DNA of 64,000 nucleotides from Deltaproteobacteria bacterium (GTDB taxonomy: Bacteria; Myxococcota_A; Polyangia; Polyangiales; JADJMO01). Positions 17,651 to 28,500 of the stretch are shown piece after piece. A program made the position numbers and the translations under genes. The stretch covers positions 51,765 through 115,764 of the forward strand of contig JALHOE010000002.1 in assembly GCA_022843175.1 (NCBI GenBank), written 5' to 3'. A model generated the notes under the pieces. The model searched no databases. It had not been told where the DNA came from and saw only the letters and a program-made list of their open reading frames with translations. Positions within the stretch are counted from its first letter, which is position 1, and each line of letters begins with the position of its first letter.

Positions 17651-20600
17651 ATGGGCCTGTCCCGCGGCCGCATCGTCTTTCAGGGCGAGACCCCCTACGC
17701 GCACGAGCGCGAGGCCATCGAATACGTTTGCCAGGGGCTTCCCGACGTCGACCCGTATCACGTGTGGGCGCTCGTGGAGCTGCAGGAGCCGAGCACCGGG
17801 CGGCTCTACGAGATCGATCTCCTCGTCCTCGGCTACTCCGCAATCTACCTCGTCGAGATCAAGAGCGGCCCCGGCAAGTACGAGGGCGATCATCAGGACT
17901 GGTACCGCACCGAGCCCGGTGATCGCGCTCGGTACATGGAGAACCCGAAGTCGTTCGCCAACCTGAAGGCGAAGGTCCTCTCGAGCCGCCTGAAGACGAA
18001 GATGCGCGAGCCCGCGAAGTGCCCGTGGGTCGAGTCGCTCGTCTTCCTCAGTCACAAGGACACCGAGCTCTCGCTGCAGCCGAGCGGCCGGTTCGGCGTC
18101 GTCACACGCGCCTCGGTGCTCAAGGCGTTGCAGTTCCACCAGTTCGACGGCGCGCCGCCCAACTGGCGCGGCGACCGCGTCGCGAAGCCGCAGATGCAGG
18201 ACATCGCGCAGGCGCTGCAGGCGCTCGGGCTTCGGCCCCGCAAGGGCAAGGCGCACGTCGGCGCGTACGAGCTCGGCGAGTTGCTGGAGGACGGTCCCGG
18301 GTACCAGGATCGCCTCGCGATCCATCGCGATCAGCGCGGGTGGCAGCGCCGCGCGCGCGTGTATCTCGTGCCGCAGCAGACGAGCGTCGAGCGGCGACAG
18401 CAGCTCCGCCGCGCGGCCGATCGCGAAGCGCAGCTGCTCTATGACGTGCGCGAGCATCCGAACGTGCTGCGCGTCGAGGACTACGTGACCGACGCTCCGC
18501 TCGGTCCGACCGTGCTCTTCGATCGATTCGACGGCGGCGAGCCGCTCGATGCGTTCATCCGCAAGAACGCGACCCTCAAGCTCGAGGACAAGGTCGCGAT
18601 CATCGAGCAGGTCGGACGCGCGCTCGCGTATTGCCATCGCCGAAACGTCATTCACGGAGCGCTCGCCCCGCAGTGCGTGCTGGTTCGACGTCACTCCGAG
18701 ACGAACGCGCTCGAGACGCGCCTGTTCAACTTCCAGCTCGGCGCCGGTACCGACGTCGACGTGACGACGCACTGGTCGGCGCTCGCTGCGGACGCGTGGT
18801 CGGTCTATCAGGCTCCCGAGCTGCGCGAGAATCCGCTCGCGCGCACGCCCGCGTCCGACGTCTTCAGCCTCGGTGCGCTCTCGTACTACGTGCTCACCGG
18901 TCGAGCGCCCGGCGAGACGAGCGGCGACGTCGATCGCCGCCTCGCGAGTGAACGCCACCTCGATCCGCGCGTCGTCGATGACGGGATCCGGCCGAAGATC
19001 GCCGACCTCGTGTGTGAGGCGACAGCTGCTTCGCCGATCGCACGCATCGACTCCGCGAGCGACTGGGTCGAGCTGCTCCTGCTCGAGGCGACGGAGCCCG
19101 AGCCGAAAGCCACCGATGTCGACCCTCTGTTGGCGCGCGCTGACGACATCCTCGGCAGCGGTGACCGCGAGCTGATCGTCGAGGGCGTGCTCGGGAAGGG
19201 AGCGACCGCGCGCGTGCTGCAGGTCGCGCGCCGTGACGGCCGCTCGTACGCGCTCAAGGTCGCCGCGGATCCGGCGCACGACGATCGTCTGCTCGACGAG
19301 GCGGAGACGCTGGCCAAGGTGAACGATCCGCGCATCGTGCAGCTCGGCCCACCCGTCGGACCGTCGACCGATCCGCACAAGCTCGGCGGCCGCGTGTGTC
19401 TGCTCCTCACGCTCGCGGGATCGACGACGCTCCAACGGCAGCTCGCGGAGCTCGGTCCGGTCTCCCTCGATCAGGCGAGCCGGTACGGTGACGATCTCCT
19501 CCACGCGGTGCAGTGGCTCGAGGAGCACCAGATCCTGCACCGCGACATCAAGCCCGCGAACCTCGGCGTGGGGTCCGTGCAGAAGCTCGCCGATCACCTA
19601 ACGCTGTTCGACTTCTCGCTCGCGCGGCTTCCCGCGAAGGAGATCCAAGTCGGCACGGCGGTATACCGCGATCCGTACCTGCGACTGCGCGGCGCGTGGG
19701 ACTTCGCGGCCGAACGTTGGAGCGCGGCGATCACGCTGCACGAAATGCTCACCGGCAGCCGCCCGACCGTCGAGGGCGGTAGCGCGATCGATGCGGACGC
19801 GAAGATCCGTCTCGCTGCCGAACGATTCGATGCGTCGGTGCGTGACCAGCTCGTCGAGTTTTTCGAGAAGGCATTCGCGCGCGATGCCAGCGCGCGCCAT
19901 GCGTCCGCGGAGGAGATGCGTCACGCTTGGATCGCGATCGTCGGCGCACCCGCCCGCGCGGCCCGCAAGGCGAAGGCGGCGCCCGCGCCCGACACGCAGC
20001 AGACGACGCGTGCGACGGACGATCAGATCCGCGCGATCGAGGACGCAACACCGATCGAGGCGTTGCCGATCTCGGTGCGCGCCCGCAACGCGCTCGATCG
20101 CGCCGGGCTCGCGCGAGCACGCGACCTGCTCGGCCTCGCCGACAATCGATTGTCGGTCATCCGTGGCATCGGCTCCGCGGTGAAGCTCGAGATACTCGAC
20201 CTTCGTAATCGTTGGGCGGCGTTCCGAGGCACGCAAACGGTCGCGTTCACGCCGTTCTTCGCTGCATACCGCGGTGAAGACCAGTTGGTGGACCGTGCGG
20301 GGCTCGACGCGGCTATCGCGACGTTGCTCCGAGACGCGGGACTGTCGACCTTGAGCGCGGTGGCGTCCGCGCCCGCGGAGCACATCGAGACGCTCGCGAG
20401 CAAACACTCGTTCGCGTCCGACGTTCTGCGCATCGTCCTGACGCGCGAGAACGACCGTGCCGACCAACGGGTGCATCCGTCGACGCTCGAAGGCTGGCTC
20501 GATGCGCTCGTTCCTGCCGGCGAACAACGTCACCGGTTCGCACGACTTCTCTATGGGCTCGATGCGCCGTTCGAGGGACGCCACGACACGACGGTTCGCG

Positions 20601-21994
20601 AGGTCGCGCAGCACTGCGAAAAGACGACCGCCGCGATCTACATCGCGCTCGGTAAGGCTCGCGACGAGTGGGCGAAGCATCCAGCTCTCGACGAGCTGCG
20701 ACGACGCTGCCGCGAGTGCGTCGATGCTTGCGGAGGTGCCGTACCCGTCACGCGCGCCGCGGACGTGCTGCGGACGGCACTCGCACACGAACGTGGCGCC
20801 GATGAGGCCACCAGCCGTGCGCGGGCCGCAGCGCTGTTCCGGATCGTGTGCGAGGTCGACAAGGAGTCGGAGCACGCCATGCGGTGCATACGCCTCCACG
20901 ACCGCGATCCCTGGCTGTTCGCATCGGATGAGCACGCGCGCGTTACGCGCCTTCTCGGAGCCGCGGCCGATGATCTCGCCGGGCGCACGGTGATCGCGTC
21001 GGCGGGAGAAGCGAAGCGCGTCTTCGGCGAGATCACGGCAACTACGCCGCTCGCGGCTCTGCGCGAGGAACGCCTCGTCGAGCTCGCAGCCGAGGCGAGC
21101 GAGAGGGGGGCGTGCTCGGCACGCCTCGAGATCTACCCGCGGGGCCTCGAACCGCGCCGCGCGATCGAGCTCTCGGCGACGACGTTCAAGGGTGGCGTCA
21201 CGCCGGCAGACATCGCGGCGCGCGTCGCGAATCGCTATCCGCTCGCGGCACCATTGCCTCCGCGGCCCGAGCTGGACGCGTTGCTCGCACCGCTCGGCCT
21301 GAAGTGGAACGCGGACGCGGGACGCTATCTGCGCGACGGCGAGGAGGCGACCACCACGCTGCAGACCCACATGTCATCGCTCGGTCGCATCGCGACGGCG
21401 CTGCCGACGCAGGCGCGCGCGATGGACTCCGACGCGATCGACGCAAGGCAGTTCGATGAGCGGCTCCGCAGCGCGATAGAGCGGCGATCGTTTCGGGTGA
21501 TCGGCGTGACCGCAGACCGCGCGCGTGAGGCGGCGCTCGCGATCGGGGAGCGACTCGGTGTGCAGCCCACGTCGCTCGATGCACTCCTCATCGAGGAGAT
21601 CGCACGGCAGATGAAGGCCGGGGGGATCGCGCGCGACGACATCGTCCACGCAGCCGATCGCGCCGGACCGAACGGAGAGCATTGGCCGCGCTTGATGAAG
21701 CTCGTGAACGCCGCGGCCGACGCGCTCGAGCATCGCCTGCTCCCGCCGAAGGAACCACTGCTGCTCGTGCAACCGGGGCTGCTCGCGCGGTACAGGCTCG
21801 AGTCGCTCACGCGCGCGCTCGTTGAGGCGGGCAGGGCCGGCGAATGCGCGGCGATCTTCCTGGTGGTGGCCGATCACGATCGATCAGGGCTGCCGCGGAT
21901 CAACGGAGAGATGGCCATCCCCGGCCTGCTCTCGTCACAGGCGTTGTGGATGTCGCGCGCCTGGCTCGCGAACAAACACAACGCCGCAGCCTGA
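17651..21994 (+). CDS. pglW: BREX-2 kinase PglW with NERD nuclease-like domain
   Basis: A 1447-aa multidomain protein of the type 2 BREX (Pgl) system. Residues 1-130 form a NERD domain with EIDLLVLG (about 54) and VEIKSG (about 73), a restriction-nuclease-like fold. Two kinase-like domains follow. The first (about 200-480) has HGALAPQC instead of HRDxKPxN and lacks DFG, so it is probably a pseudokinase. The second (about 510-770) has GKGATARV, YALKVA, HRDIKPAN (about 631) and DFSLA (DFG changed to DFS). A helix-hairpin-helix-like segment lies near 815-850 (RARDLLGL, IRGIGSA), then a long helical tail. In Streptomyces Pgl, PglW is a Ser/Thr kinase. It ends 10 bp before pglX. Confidence 0.93.
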   Translation: MGLSRGRIVFQGETPYAHEREAIEYVCQGLPDVDPYHVWALVELQEPSTGRLYEIDLLVLGYSAIYLVEIKSGPGKYEGDHQDWYRTEPGDRARYMENPKSFANLKAKVLSSRLKTKMREPAKCPWVESLVFLSHKDTELSLQPSGRFGVVTRASVLKALQFHQFDGAPPNWRGDRVAKPQMQDIAQALQALGLRPRKGKAHVGAYELGELLEDGPGYQDRLAIHRDQRGWQRRARVYLVPQQTSVERRQQLRRAADREAQLLYDVREHPNVLRVEDYVTDAPLGPTVLFDRFDGGEPLDAFIRKNATLKLEDKVAIIEQVGRALAYCHRRNVIHGALAPQCVLVRRHSETNALETRLFNFQLGAGTDVDVTTHWSALAADAWSVYQAPELRENPLARTPASDVFSLGALSYYVLTGRAPGETSGDVDRRLASERHLDPRVVDDGIRPKIADLVCEATAASPIARIDSASDWVELLLLEATEPEPKATDVDPLLARADDILGSGDRELIVEGVLGKGATARVLQVARRDGRSYALKVAADPAHDDRLLDEAETLAKVNDPRIVQLGPPVGPSTDPHKLGGRVCLLLTLAGSTTLQRQLAELGPVSLDQASRYGDDLLHAVQWLEEHQILHRDIKPANLGVGSVQKLADHLTLFDFSLARLPAKEIQVGTAVYRDPYLRLRGAWDFAAERWSAAITLHEMLTGSRPTVEGGSAIDADAKIRLAAERFDASVRDQLVEFFEKAFARDASARHASAEEMRHAWIAIVGAPARAARKAKAAPAPDTQQTTRATDDQIRAIEDATPIEALPISVRARNALDRAGLARARDLLGLADNRLSVIRGIGSAVKLEILDLRNRWAAFRGTQTVAFTPFFAAYRGEDQLVDRAGLDAAIATLLRDAGLSTLSAVASAPAEHIETLASKHSFASDVLRIVLTRENDRADQRVHPSTLEGWLDALVPAGEQRHRFARLLYGLDAPFEGRHDTTVREVAQHCEKTTAAIYIALGKARDEWAKHPALDELRRRCRECVDACGGAVPVTRAADVLRTALAHERGADEATSRARAAALFRIVCEVDKESEHAMRCIRLHDRDPWLFASDEHARVTRLLGAAADDLAGRTVIASAGEAKRVFGEITATTPLAALREERLVELAAEASERGACSARLEIYPRGLEPRRAIELSATTFKGGVTPADIAARVANRYPLAAPLPPRPELDALLAPLGLKWNADAGRYLRDGEEATTTLQTHMSSLGRIATALPTQARAMDSDAIDARQFDERLRSAIERRSFRVIGVTADRAREAALAIGERLGVQPTSLDALLIEEIARQMKAGGIARDDIVHAADRAGPNGEHWPRLMKLVNAAADALEHRLLPPKEPLLLVQPGLLARYRLESLTRALVEAGRAGECAAIFLVVADHDRSGLPRINGEMAIPGLLSSQALWMSRAWLANKHNAAA

Positions 21995-22004
21995 AGACGA
22001 GCAA

Positions 22005-25000
22005 ATGGCCGCCGCACGCAAGAGCAAGAACAAGGTCACGGTCGAAGGGCACGCGGATCCGCGCGCGCCGCTCGACATCGGAACACTGCTCGGTGTCCTC
22101 AAGCCCGCACTTGAGTTGCTGGAGGCGGATCTTCTTGAAAGGATCGAACAGTCGCCAGCGATTCTTCGCGCGCTACGCGCTGAGTACGAGCACCTTGTGA
22201 GTCGTCGTCTCCTTGGAGACGACTTCGAAACATGGCGCCAAGACACTGTGCTCCAAGTCGCGGCGGCCTGGGTCTTGTCTTGCATCTTCGTGCGGACTCT
22301 CGAAGATCGCGACTTGCTTGGTCAACGCAGGATCGCGGGCCCCGGCGCACTCGACAGCGAGCGACAGTTCTTTGACCTCGCACCGTCGCTAAACGAGCGC
22401 GACTACCTCATCACAATCTTTCGCGAACTCACGCGCTTCCCAGCTACCGAGCCGCTGTTCGACGCCGATCGCAATCCGGTCTGGCTGCTGGCGCCATCCA
22501 AGGGAGCTGCCAAGGAGCTTCTGGCGATCTTCCGCACACCATCGGCGGACTCACCCTCGCTGCGCTTCGGACAGGCGGATACGCGGTTCCTCGGTGACCT
22601 ATACCAAGATCTCTCTGCACACGTTCGTAAGAAGTACGCATTGCTTCAAACGCCGCATTTTGTCGAAGACTTCATTCTCGACAGAACGCTTAGCCGCTCG
22701 CTTGAGCGATTCGGAGTAGACGAAACGAGCATCATAGACCCGACGTGCGGCAGCGGTCACTTCCTTGTTGGCGCATTCCATCGACTCCTCGATCACCGTC
22801 TACGGACGTCGCCGTCCCTAGACATCAGGGAGGCCGCTCGTCTCTCGCTGACATCCATTGCGGGCACCGACATCAATCCATACGCAGTGGCCATCGCGCG
22901 TTTTCGGCTGACTCTGGCGTTCATGGAACGATGCGGCTACTCCAAGATCGCCGGAACTCCCCAACCACCGCTGAACCTCGCTGTTGCTGATTCGCTGCTG
23001 TACAACCGGAAGTTCGCACAACGCGAATTGGCGGGCATTCGCGAACGGACCGCCGATGATTCGGCGCGACGCGCAACCTCCCTCGAGAACGAAGCGGCTG
23101 CTGAGAAGATCCTGTTCCGCGAATATACCGCCGTTGTTGGCAATCCGCCCTACATCACGCCGACCGATCCAGCGAAGGATGCGCGTTACCGCGCCGGCTA
23201 TCGCTCGCCCAAGGGCAAGTACTCGCTAGTTGTGCCGTTCATCGAGCGGTTTGTGCATCTCACTCGCGATGGCGGCTTCTTTGGTGCGCTCGTCTCAGAC
23301 ACTTTTACAAAGCGCGACTTTGGCGATCGTCTGATTGAAGAATTTCTGCCTTCCACCAACGTCACGCAGATCGTTAACTGCGCCGCTCTGCAGCTGCCAG
23401 GGCATGGCAGCACCCGAACGCTAATGTTGTTCGGAACTGGAGCGCCTCCGTCGGCCGACGCAGTCACTGTATTCCTCGCGAAGAAGGGAGCATCGGGTTC
23501 ACCAGACCGATGCGATGAGAGCCCGGTGTGGCGAACGATCGTTCACCATGCAGATGACGTTGGCTATGAGGACCCATTTGGGCGGGTTGCGCGCGTCGCG
23601 AGGGACGATCTCGCGAAGTGGCCGTGGCGGCTCGGGGGTGATCCGCTGGAAGAACTGGCAGAGCGCATCACCGCGGCCGCGGGTGGAGTGATCGACGACA
23701 TCGACGAGTCCGTCGGCGTCGATACGATTACGCGCGCATCCGAGTTGGTTGAGCTTGGCGAAGAGGACTACCGCCGTCTCGGCGTCGAGTCCGACGTGCT
23801 GCGCGCGTACGTACGTGGCGAAGAACTCCGCGACTGGCACACCGCGCCGACCGTCTGCCTACCCGTGCCGTATGACGCCGAGTCGTGGGCGCTGCAGCCG
23901 ATCGAGCGCTGGCCCGGACTAACGCGGTTCTTCTGGCCCCATCGCCGATGGCTCGCGCACCGATGGGTGAGCGGCGGTACGCGGATGTCAGACGTCAAGT
24001 TGCCATACTGGGCTCTGCCGCAGATGCCGAAGGAGAAGCACGCGACGTCATCGTTCATCGCGTGGGCGTTCGTCGCAACGCATAATCACTTTGTATTCCT
24101 TGAAGGGCCCTACTTTCACAAGCAGTCGGCGCCAATTATCAAGCTTCCGCGCTCGGCGTCGCCCGAAGAACACCTGTTTCTTGTGGCATACTTGAACAGC
24201 TCGTTGGCGTGCGCGCTAATGAAGCGGTCGGCGCAACCGAAGACCGTGAGCGCGGGCGCCAAGGTGCTCCAGCCTGACCCCGACAAGATCGCGCTGGAGT
24301 TTCCCGCAAGCATCATCAAGAAGCTGCCGCTTCCACCAAAACGGCACATCGATCTGATGGTGACTGCCGCATCGAAGATGAGGGGATTTGCAGACGAGCG
24401 CCTCCGATGCGTTCAGCGTGCCGCCGATGCGATACGCGGCGATCAGCATGACGAACTTGTGCGTCTCGAAGCGGCTGACGCAGAGCTTGCTGAGCGCATG
24501 GTTGCTATTCAAGAGATTATTGATTTGCTTACGTACGACCTGTTTAATATGGTGCCGGCGGAGCTTGTTGCTCGAGCGGTCGAAGTTGCGCGCGCCGGCC
24601 TAGCAAACCCCGTTCGCATCAAACGAGCGGAGCGGGCATGCGAGGGCGGTGGTCAGTCTGCTGTAGGCCTTCTGCTGAAAGAGCTCATTGCGCGCAGCGA
24701 GGATGTGGCCGTAATCGAGACGCCCGCTTTCAAGCGTCGGTGGATCGGCGTCCAGGGCCGGTTTCGCGCGACCGGGCTATCATTTCGTGACAAGGCCTCG
24801 CAGTTGGCCGAGGTGCGTCGCGATCGGCAGCTCGAAGTTCTCTTTAGGGAACATGGCGGCATCGCCCGGGTGAAAGACGTGGTCCCGAATAGCCCGGCCG
24901 ACGAGGCGGCGCGAGCAGACCGGATTGCGGTGCCATACCTGGCAGCATGGCGCTTCAACGATGAGGGGCTGAGGAAGCACGAAAAGTGGCTCGAATCGCA

Positions 25001-25541
25001 CTTCTCGAGCAGCGCTGAGCGAGTCGATATCGAGCCGCTCCTGTACGTTGACAAGGACTACCGCAGTCCCTCGTTCTGGAAGCTGCGCAACGAACTCGAC
25101 GTGCCGCGTGAGCGTCTTGTTTCGTTTCCCGGCTGCGAATCCGATAGTGACAGGCAACCTGTATTTGCATGGGCGGGTTGGAACCATCTTCAACGCGCGT
25201 TAGCGCTTGCGACGCTGTATCAAGCGCGCAAATCCGAGGAGGCGTGGGCGAAGGATCGCCTCACCCCCATGCTGGCCGGCATCCTTGAGCTGCTGCCATG
25301 GGTGAAGCAGTGGCACACTGAGGCGAGCGACGAATACGGTGGCGAGACACCGGGCACGTACCTCGAAGGCTTCATCGATGGCGAGTGTGCGAGCCTCGGC
25401 CTCACTCGCGACGACCTGCGCAACTGGCGTCCGCCGCTGAAGACGCGCGCGCGGGCCGTGAAGGCGGAGGACGGCGGAGAACCTAAACCGAAGAAGCGCA
25501 CCCGCAAGAAGACGGCCACCGAAGACGAGGCCAAAGAATGA
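22005..25541 (+). CDS. pglX: BREX-2 adenine-specific DNA methyltransferase PglX
   Basis: A 1178-aa N6-adenine methyltransferase that marks host DNA and sets target specificity in BREX. The SAM-binding loop DPTCGSGHFLVG lies near residue 245 and the catalytic NPPY at 380-383, followed by KGKYSLVVPFIERF, typical of the large PglX/Eco57I-like fold. The C-terminal half (about 560-1100) would hold target recognition, and the tail is Lys-rich. Length fits BREX-2 PglX. The middle of the gene (roughly 22.13-25.2 kb) has many more A/T-ending codons than both ends and the neighbouring genes, suggesting separate origin. It overlaps pglY by 4 bp (ATGA). Confidence 0.94.
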   Translation: MAAARKSKNKVTVEGHADPRAPLDIGTLLGVLKPALELLEADLLERIEQSPAILRALRAEYEHLVSRRLLGDDFETWRQDTVLQVAAAWVLSCIFVRTLEDRDLLGQRRIAGPGALDSERQFFDLAPSLNERDYLITIFRELTRFPATEPLFDADRNPVWLLAPSKGAAKELLAIFRTPSADSPSLRFGQADTRFLGDLYQDLSAHVRKKYALLQTPHFVEDFILDRTLSRSLERFGVDETSIIDPTCGSGHFLVGAFHRLLDHRLRTSPSLDIREAARLSLTSIAGTDINPYAVAIARFRLTLAFMERCGYSKIAGTPQPPLNLAVADSLLYNRKFAQRELAGIRERTADDSARRATSLENEAAAEKILFREYTAVVGNPPYITPTDPAKDARYRAGYRSPKGKYSLVVPFIERFVHLTRDGGFFGALVSDTFTKRDFGDRLIEEFLPSTNVTQIVNCAALQLPGHGSTRTLMLFGTGAPPSADAVTVFLAKKGASGSPDRCDESPVWRTIVHHADDVGYEDPFGRVARVARDDLAKWPWRLGGDPLEELAERITAAAGGVIDDIDESVGVDTITRASELVELGEEDYRRLGVESDVLRAYVRGEELRDWHTAPTVCLPVPYDAESWALQPIERWPGLTRFFWPHRRWLAHRWVSGGTRMSDVKLPYWALPQMPKEKHATSSFIAWAFVATHNHFVFLEGPYFHKQSAPIIKLPRSASPEEHLFLVAYLNSSLACALMKRSAQPKTVSAGAKVLQPDPDKIALEFPASIIKKLPLPPKRHIDLMVTAASKMRGFADERLRCVQRAADAIRGDQHDELVRLEAADAELAERMVAIQEIIDLLTYDLFNMVPAELVARAVEVARAGLANPVRIKRAERACEGGGQSAVGLLLKELIARSEDVAVIETPAFKRRWIGVQGRFRATGLSFRDKASQLAEVRRDRQLEVLFREHGGIARVKDVVPNSPADEAARADRIAVPYLAAWRFNDEGLRKHEKWLESHFSSSAERVDIEPLLYVDKDYRSPSFWKLRNELDVPRERLVSFPGCESDSDRQPVFAWAGWNHLQRALALATLYQARKSEEAWAKDRLTPMLAGILELLPWVKQWHTEASDEYGGETPGTYLEGFIDGECASLGLTRDDLRNWRPPLKTRARAVKAEDGGEPKPKKRTRKKTATEDEAKE

Positions 25542-28500
25542 CTTCGCCGAACACGCCGCGCGTGAAGGATCTCTTCACGCTGCCCGACACGATCCACCGC
25601 ATCGAGTTCGTCGAGCAGCTCGGTCGCGCCGTCGAACGTCCGAAGACCACGGCCGACACTTACGTCGTCACGCCCGCGCTGCTCGGCGCATTCGATCGCT
25701 CTCTCGGTCTCGTCGCGAGCGCGCTCCGCGACGGACGCAGCCGTGCCGCGTTCCTTCACGGCTCATTCGGCAGCGGCAAGTCGCACTTCATGGCTCTGGT
25801 CAGCCTCCTGCTCGACGGCAACGAGGAGGCGTGGCGCGTGCCGGAGCTGCACGCACTGCGTGAGAAGCACGGGTTCGTCGGCAGTAGGAAGCTCCTGCAG
25901 CTGCGCTTCCACATGGTCGGCAACAGCGGCAACCTCGAGCACGCGGTCTTCGGCCGCTACCTCGACGCCGTGCGTGCACGCCATCCGGGCGCGGATCTGC
26001 CCGGCGTTTTCGCCGACGAGAAGCTGTTCGCCGACGCGCGCCGCATGCTCGACGAGCTCGGCGACGACGCGTTCTTCGCCCCAATGAATGAGGGCGCGAA
26101 GAAGGCCGACGAGTGGGGCTCGTTCGGTGCCGGCGAGACGTGGGATCGCGCCGCCTTCGACGCGGCGTCGAGCTCGACGGATGCCGAGGAGCGCGCGCGC
26201 CTCTTCAACGCGCTCGCAAGGACGCGGTTCCGCGCGTACGCCGAGGAGAGCCGGCAGTTCATCGACCTCGATGCGGGCCTCGCGGTCATCGGCCGACACG
26301 TGAAAGGCCTCGGCTACGATGGCGTCGTCCTCTTCCTCGACGAGCTGATCTTGTGGCTCGCGTCGCGCGCGTCCGATGTCGCGTGGTTTCACAACGAGGT
26401 GCAGAAGCTCGTCAAGCTCGTGGAATCGCAGGACTCGCGTCGCGACGTTCCCTTCGTCAGCTTCATTGCGCGCCAGCGGGACCTCGCCGACATGGTCGGT
26501 CGCGACTACGCCGGCCTCGAAAACGCGCTCGTTCGCGACTCCTTGAAGTGGTCGGAGGGCCGGTACGAGACGATCACGCTCGAGGATCGCAACCTGCCGG
26601 CGATCGCCGAGAAGCGCGTCCTCCGCGCTCGCGACGACTCCGCAAGGAAGACGCTCGATGACGCGTTCAGGGCGATGCGCGCCAAGCTGGGCGACGCAGC
26701 GTGGACTGTCCTTCTCGGCGAGCTCGACGAGAAGGAGTTCCGGCGTCTGTATCCATTCAGCCCCGCGCTAGTCGATGCGCTGGTCGCGCTCTCGAACGCG
26801 TTGCAGCGCGAACGGACCGCCATCCGGCTGCTCACCGAGCTCCTCGTCGAGCACACCGAGGATCTATCCGTGGGTGACGTTGTCGGGGTCGGCGATCTCT
26901 TCGACGTGATCGCCGGCGGCGACGACACGACCGACGGCGTGATGCGCACGCGCTTCGAGTCGGCGAAGCAGCTTTACGCGTATCACTTTCTTCCGGTCAT
27001 CCAGGCTACGCATAAGACGAACACGCCCGAGGCGTGTCAGCGGCTTCGTCCGGAGCACCCCGCCCGGCTCGGCTGCTCGAACTGCCCGCAGCGAGCGTGC
27101 CGCACGGACAACCGGCTGATCAAGACGCTGCTTATCGCAGCTCTCGTGCCCGAGCGGTCGATCTTCAAGGATCTGACCGCCAGCCGCCTCGTGCAGCTCA
27201 ACCACGGTTCGCTGCGTGCACCGATCCCCGGCACCGAGGTGAACATCGCCGCGACGAAGCTGCGAACGTGGGCGAGCGCGATCGCGCAGCTCCACGTCGG
27301 CACGCAGCCCGATCCGACGATCTCCCTCGCGATCAACACCTTCGATCCCGGTCCGATCCTCGAGCAAGCGCGACACATCGATTCCCCCGGCGCGAGACAG
27401 CGCGTGCTCCGCGATCTGCTGTTCAACGCGATGGGGCTCGAGAAGGTCGCGGACTGGGAGATCGATCACGTCGAGGAATGGCGCGGCACGCGTCGCCTCG
27501 GCCACCTCGTGTTCGGCAACGTGCGGCGCATGGGACCGGAGCAGCTCCGCTGCGGCGAAGGACACGACTGGCGCCTCATCGTCGACTATCCGTTCGACGA
27601 CGAGGAGTACGGCCCCCGCGACGACGAGACGGTCCTGTCGAACTTCGTCGATGCGCACGCCGACGGCACGTGGACCCTCGTGTGGCTCCCGAGCTTCTTC
27701 TCGAAGGAGATCAAGAAGATGCTCGGCGACATCGTCGTCCTCGAGCACATCCTCGCGGACGCCGCGACGACGCGCCAGTACGTCTCCCATCTCAGTACGG
27801 AGCTGCGCGAGAGCGCGCAGATCGATCTGAGAAACCTGCTGACGCAAAAGCAGTCGCGCATGCGCCAAGTGATCGATCAGGCCTACGGTCTCGCACGCGT
27901 GAAGGACGGCGACATCGACACGTCGCGCACCGTCGAGAAGCACCTTCGCGTGCTGAAGCCGGGCGCAGAGGTCCGCGTCAATCTAGCAGCGACGCTCGCC
28001 GACGCGATCCCTCACTACGTCGAGGCGTTGCTCGATGAGCGCTATCCGCGACACCCGCGCTTCCCCGCTAACAAGAGACTCACGTCGAACCGGGTCGAGG
28101 AGCTCGTGTCGCTCTTCGGCGACTTGGTCGACGCCGAGGATCACAAGCTCGCCGCCGATCGTGATCGCCAGGAGGTGATGCGTGGCTTCCTCGGAGAGCT
28201 CGGCCTCGTCCGAACGACCGAGGGAACGGTGCACCTCCGCGAGGACGCGACGCTGCAAGATCTCGAGAAGAAGCGACAGCAGAAGGCCGCCGATCGTCCG
28301 CAGGTCGACGAGGTCCGTCGCTGGATCGACGAGTCGGGGAAGATGGGCCTCCAGATCGACGCCGTCGATCTCGTGGTTCGCTGTTATGCGCGGTGGTCTG
28401 CACGCACGCTGGTCAGCGGCGATCAGCCATTCGAACCGAGGCCGGGCAGGGAGCTCCCCGGTCATGTCGTCCTCGAGCGGCCAGATCTCCCATCGCCGGC

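Noticed and set aside
17540..21370. Long minus-strand readings opposite pglW
   Set aside because: Shadows of PglW; no recognisable domain and they cross clear kinase motifs.
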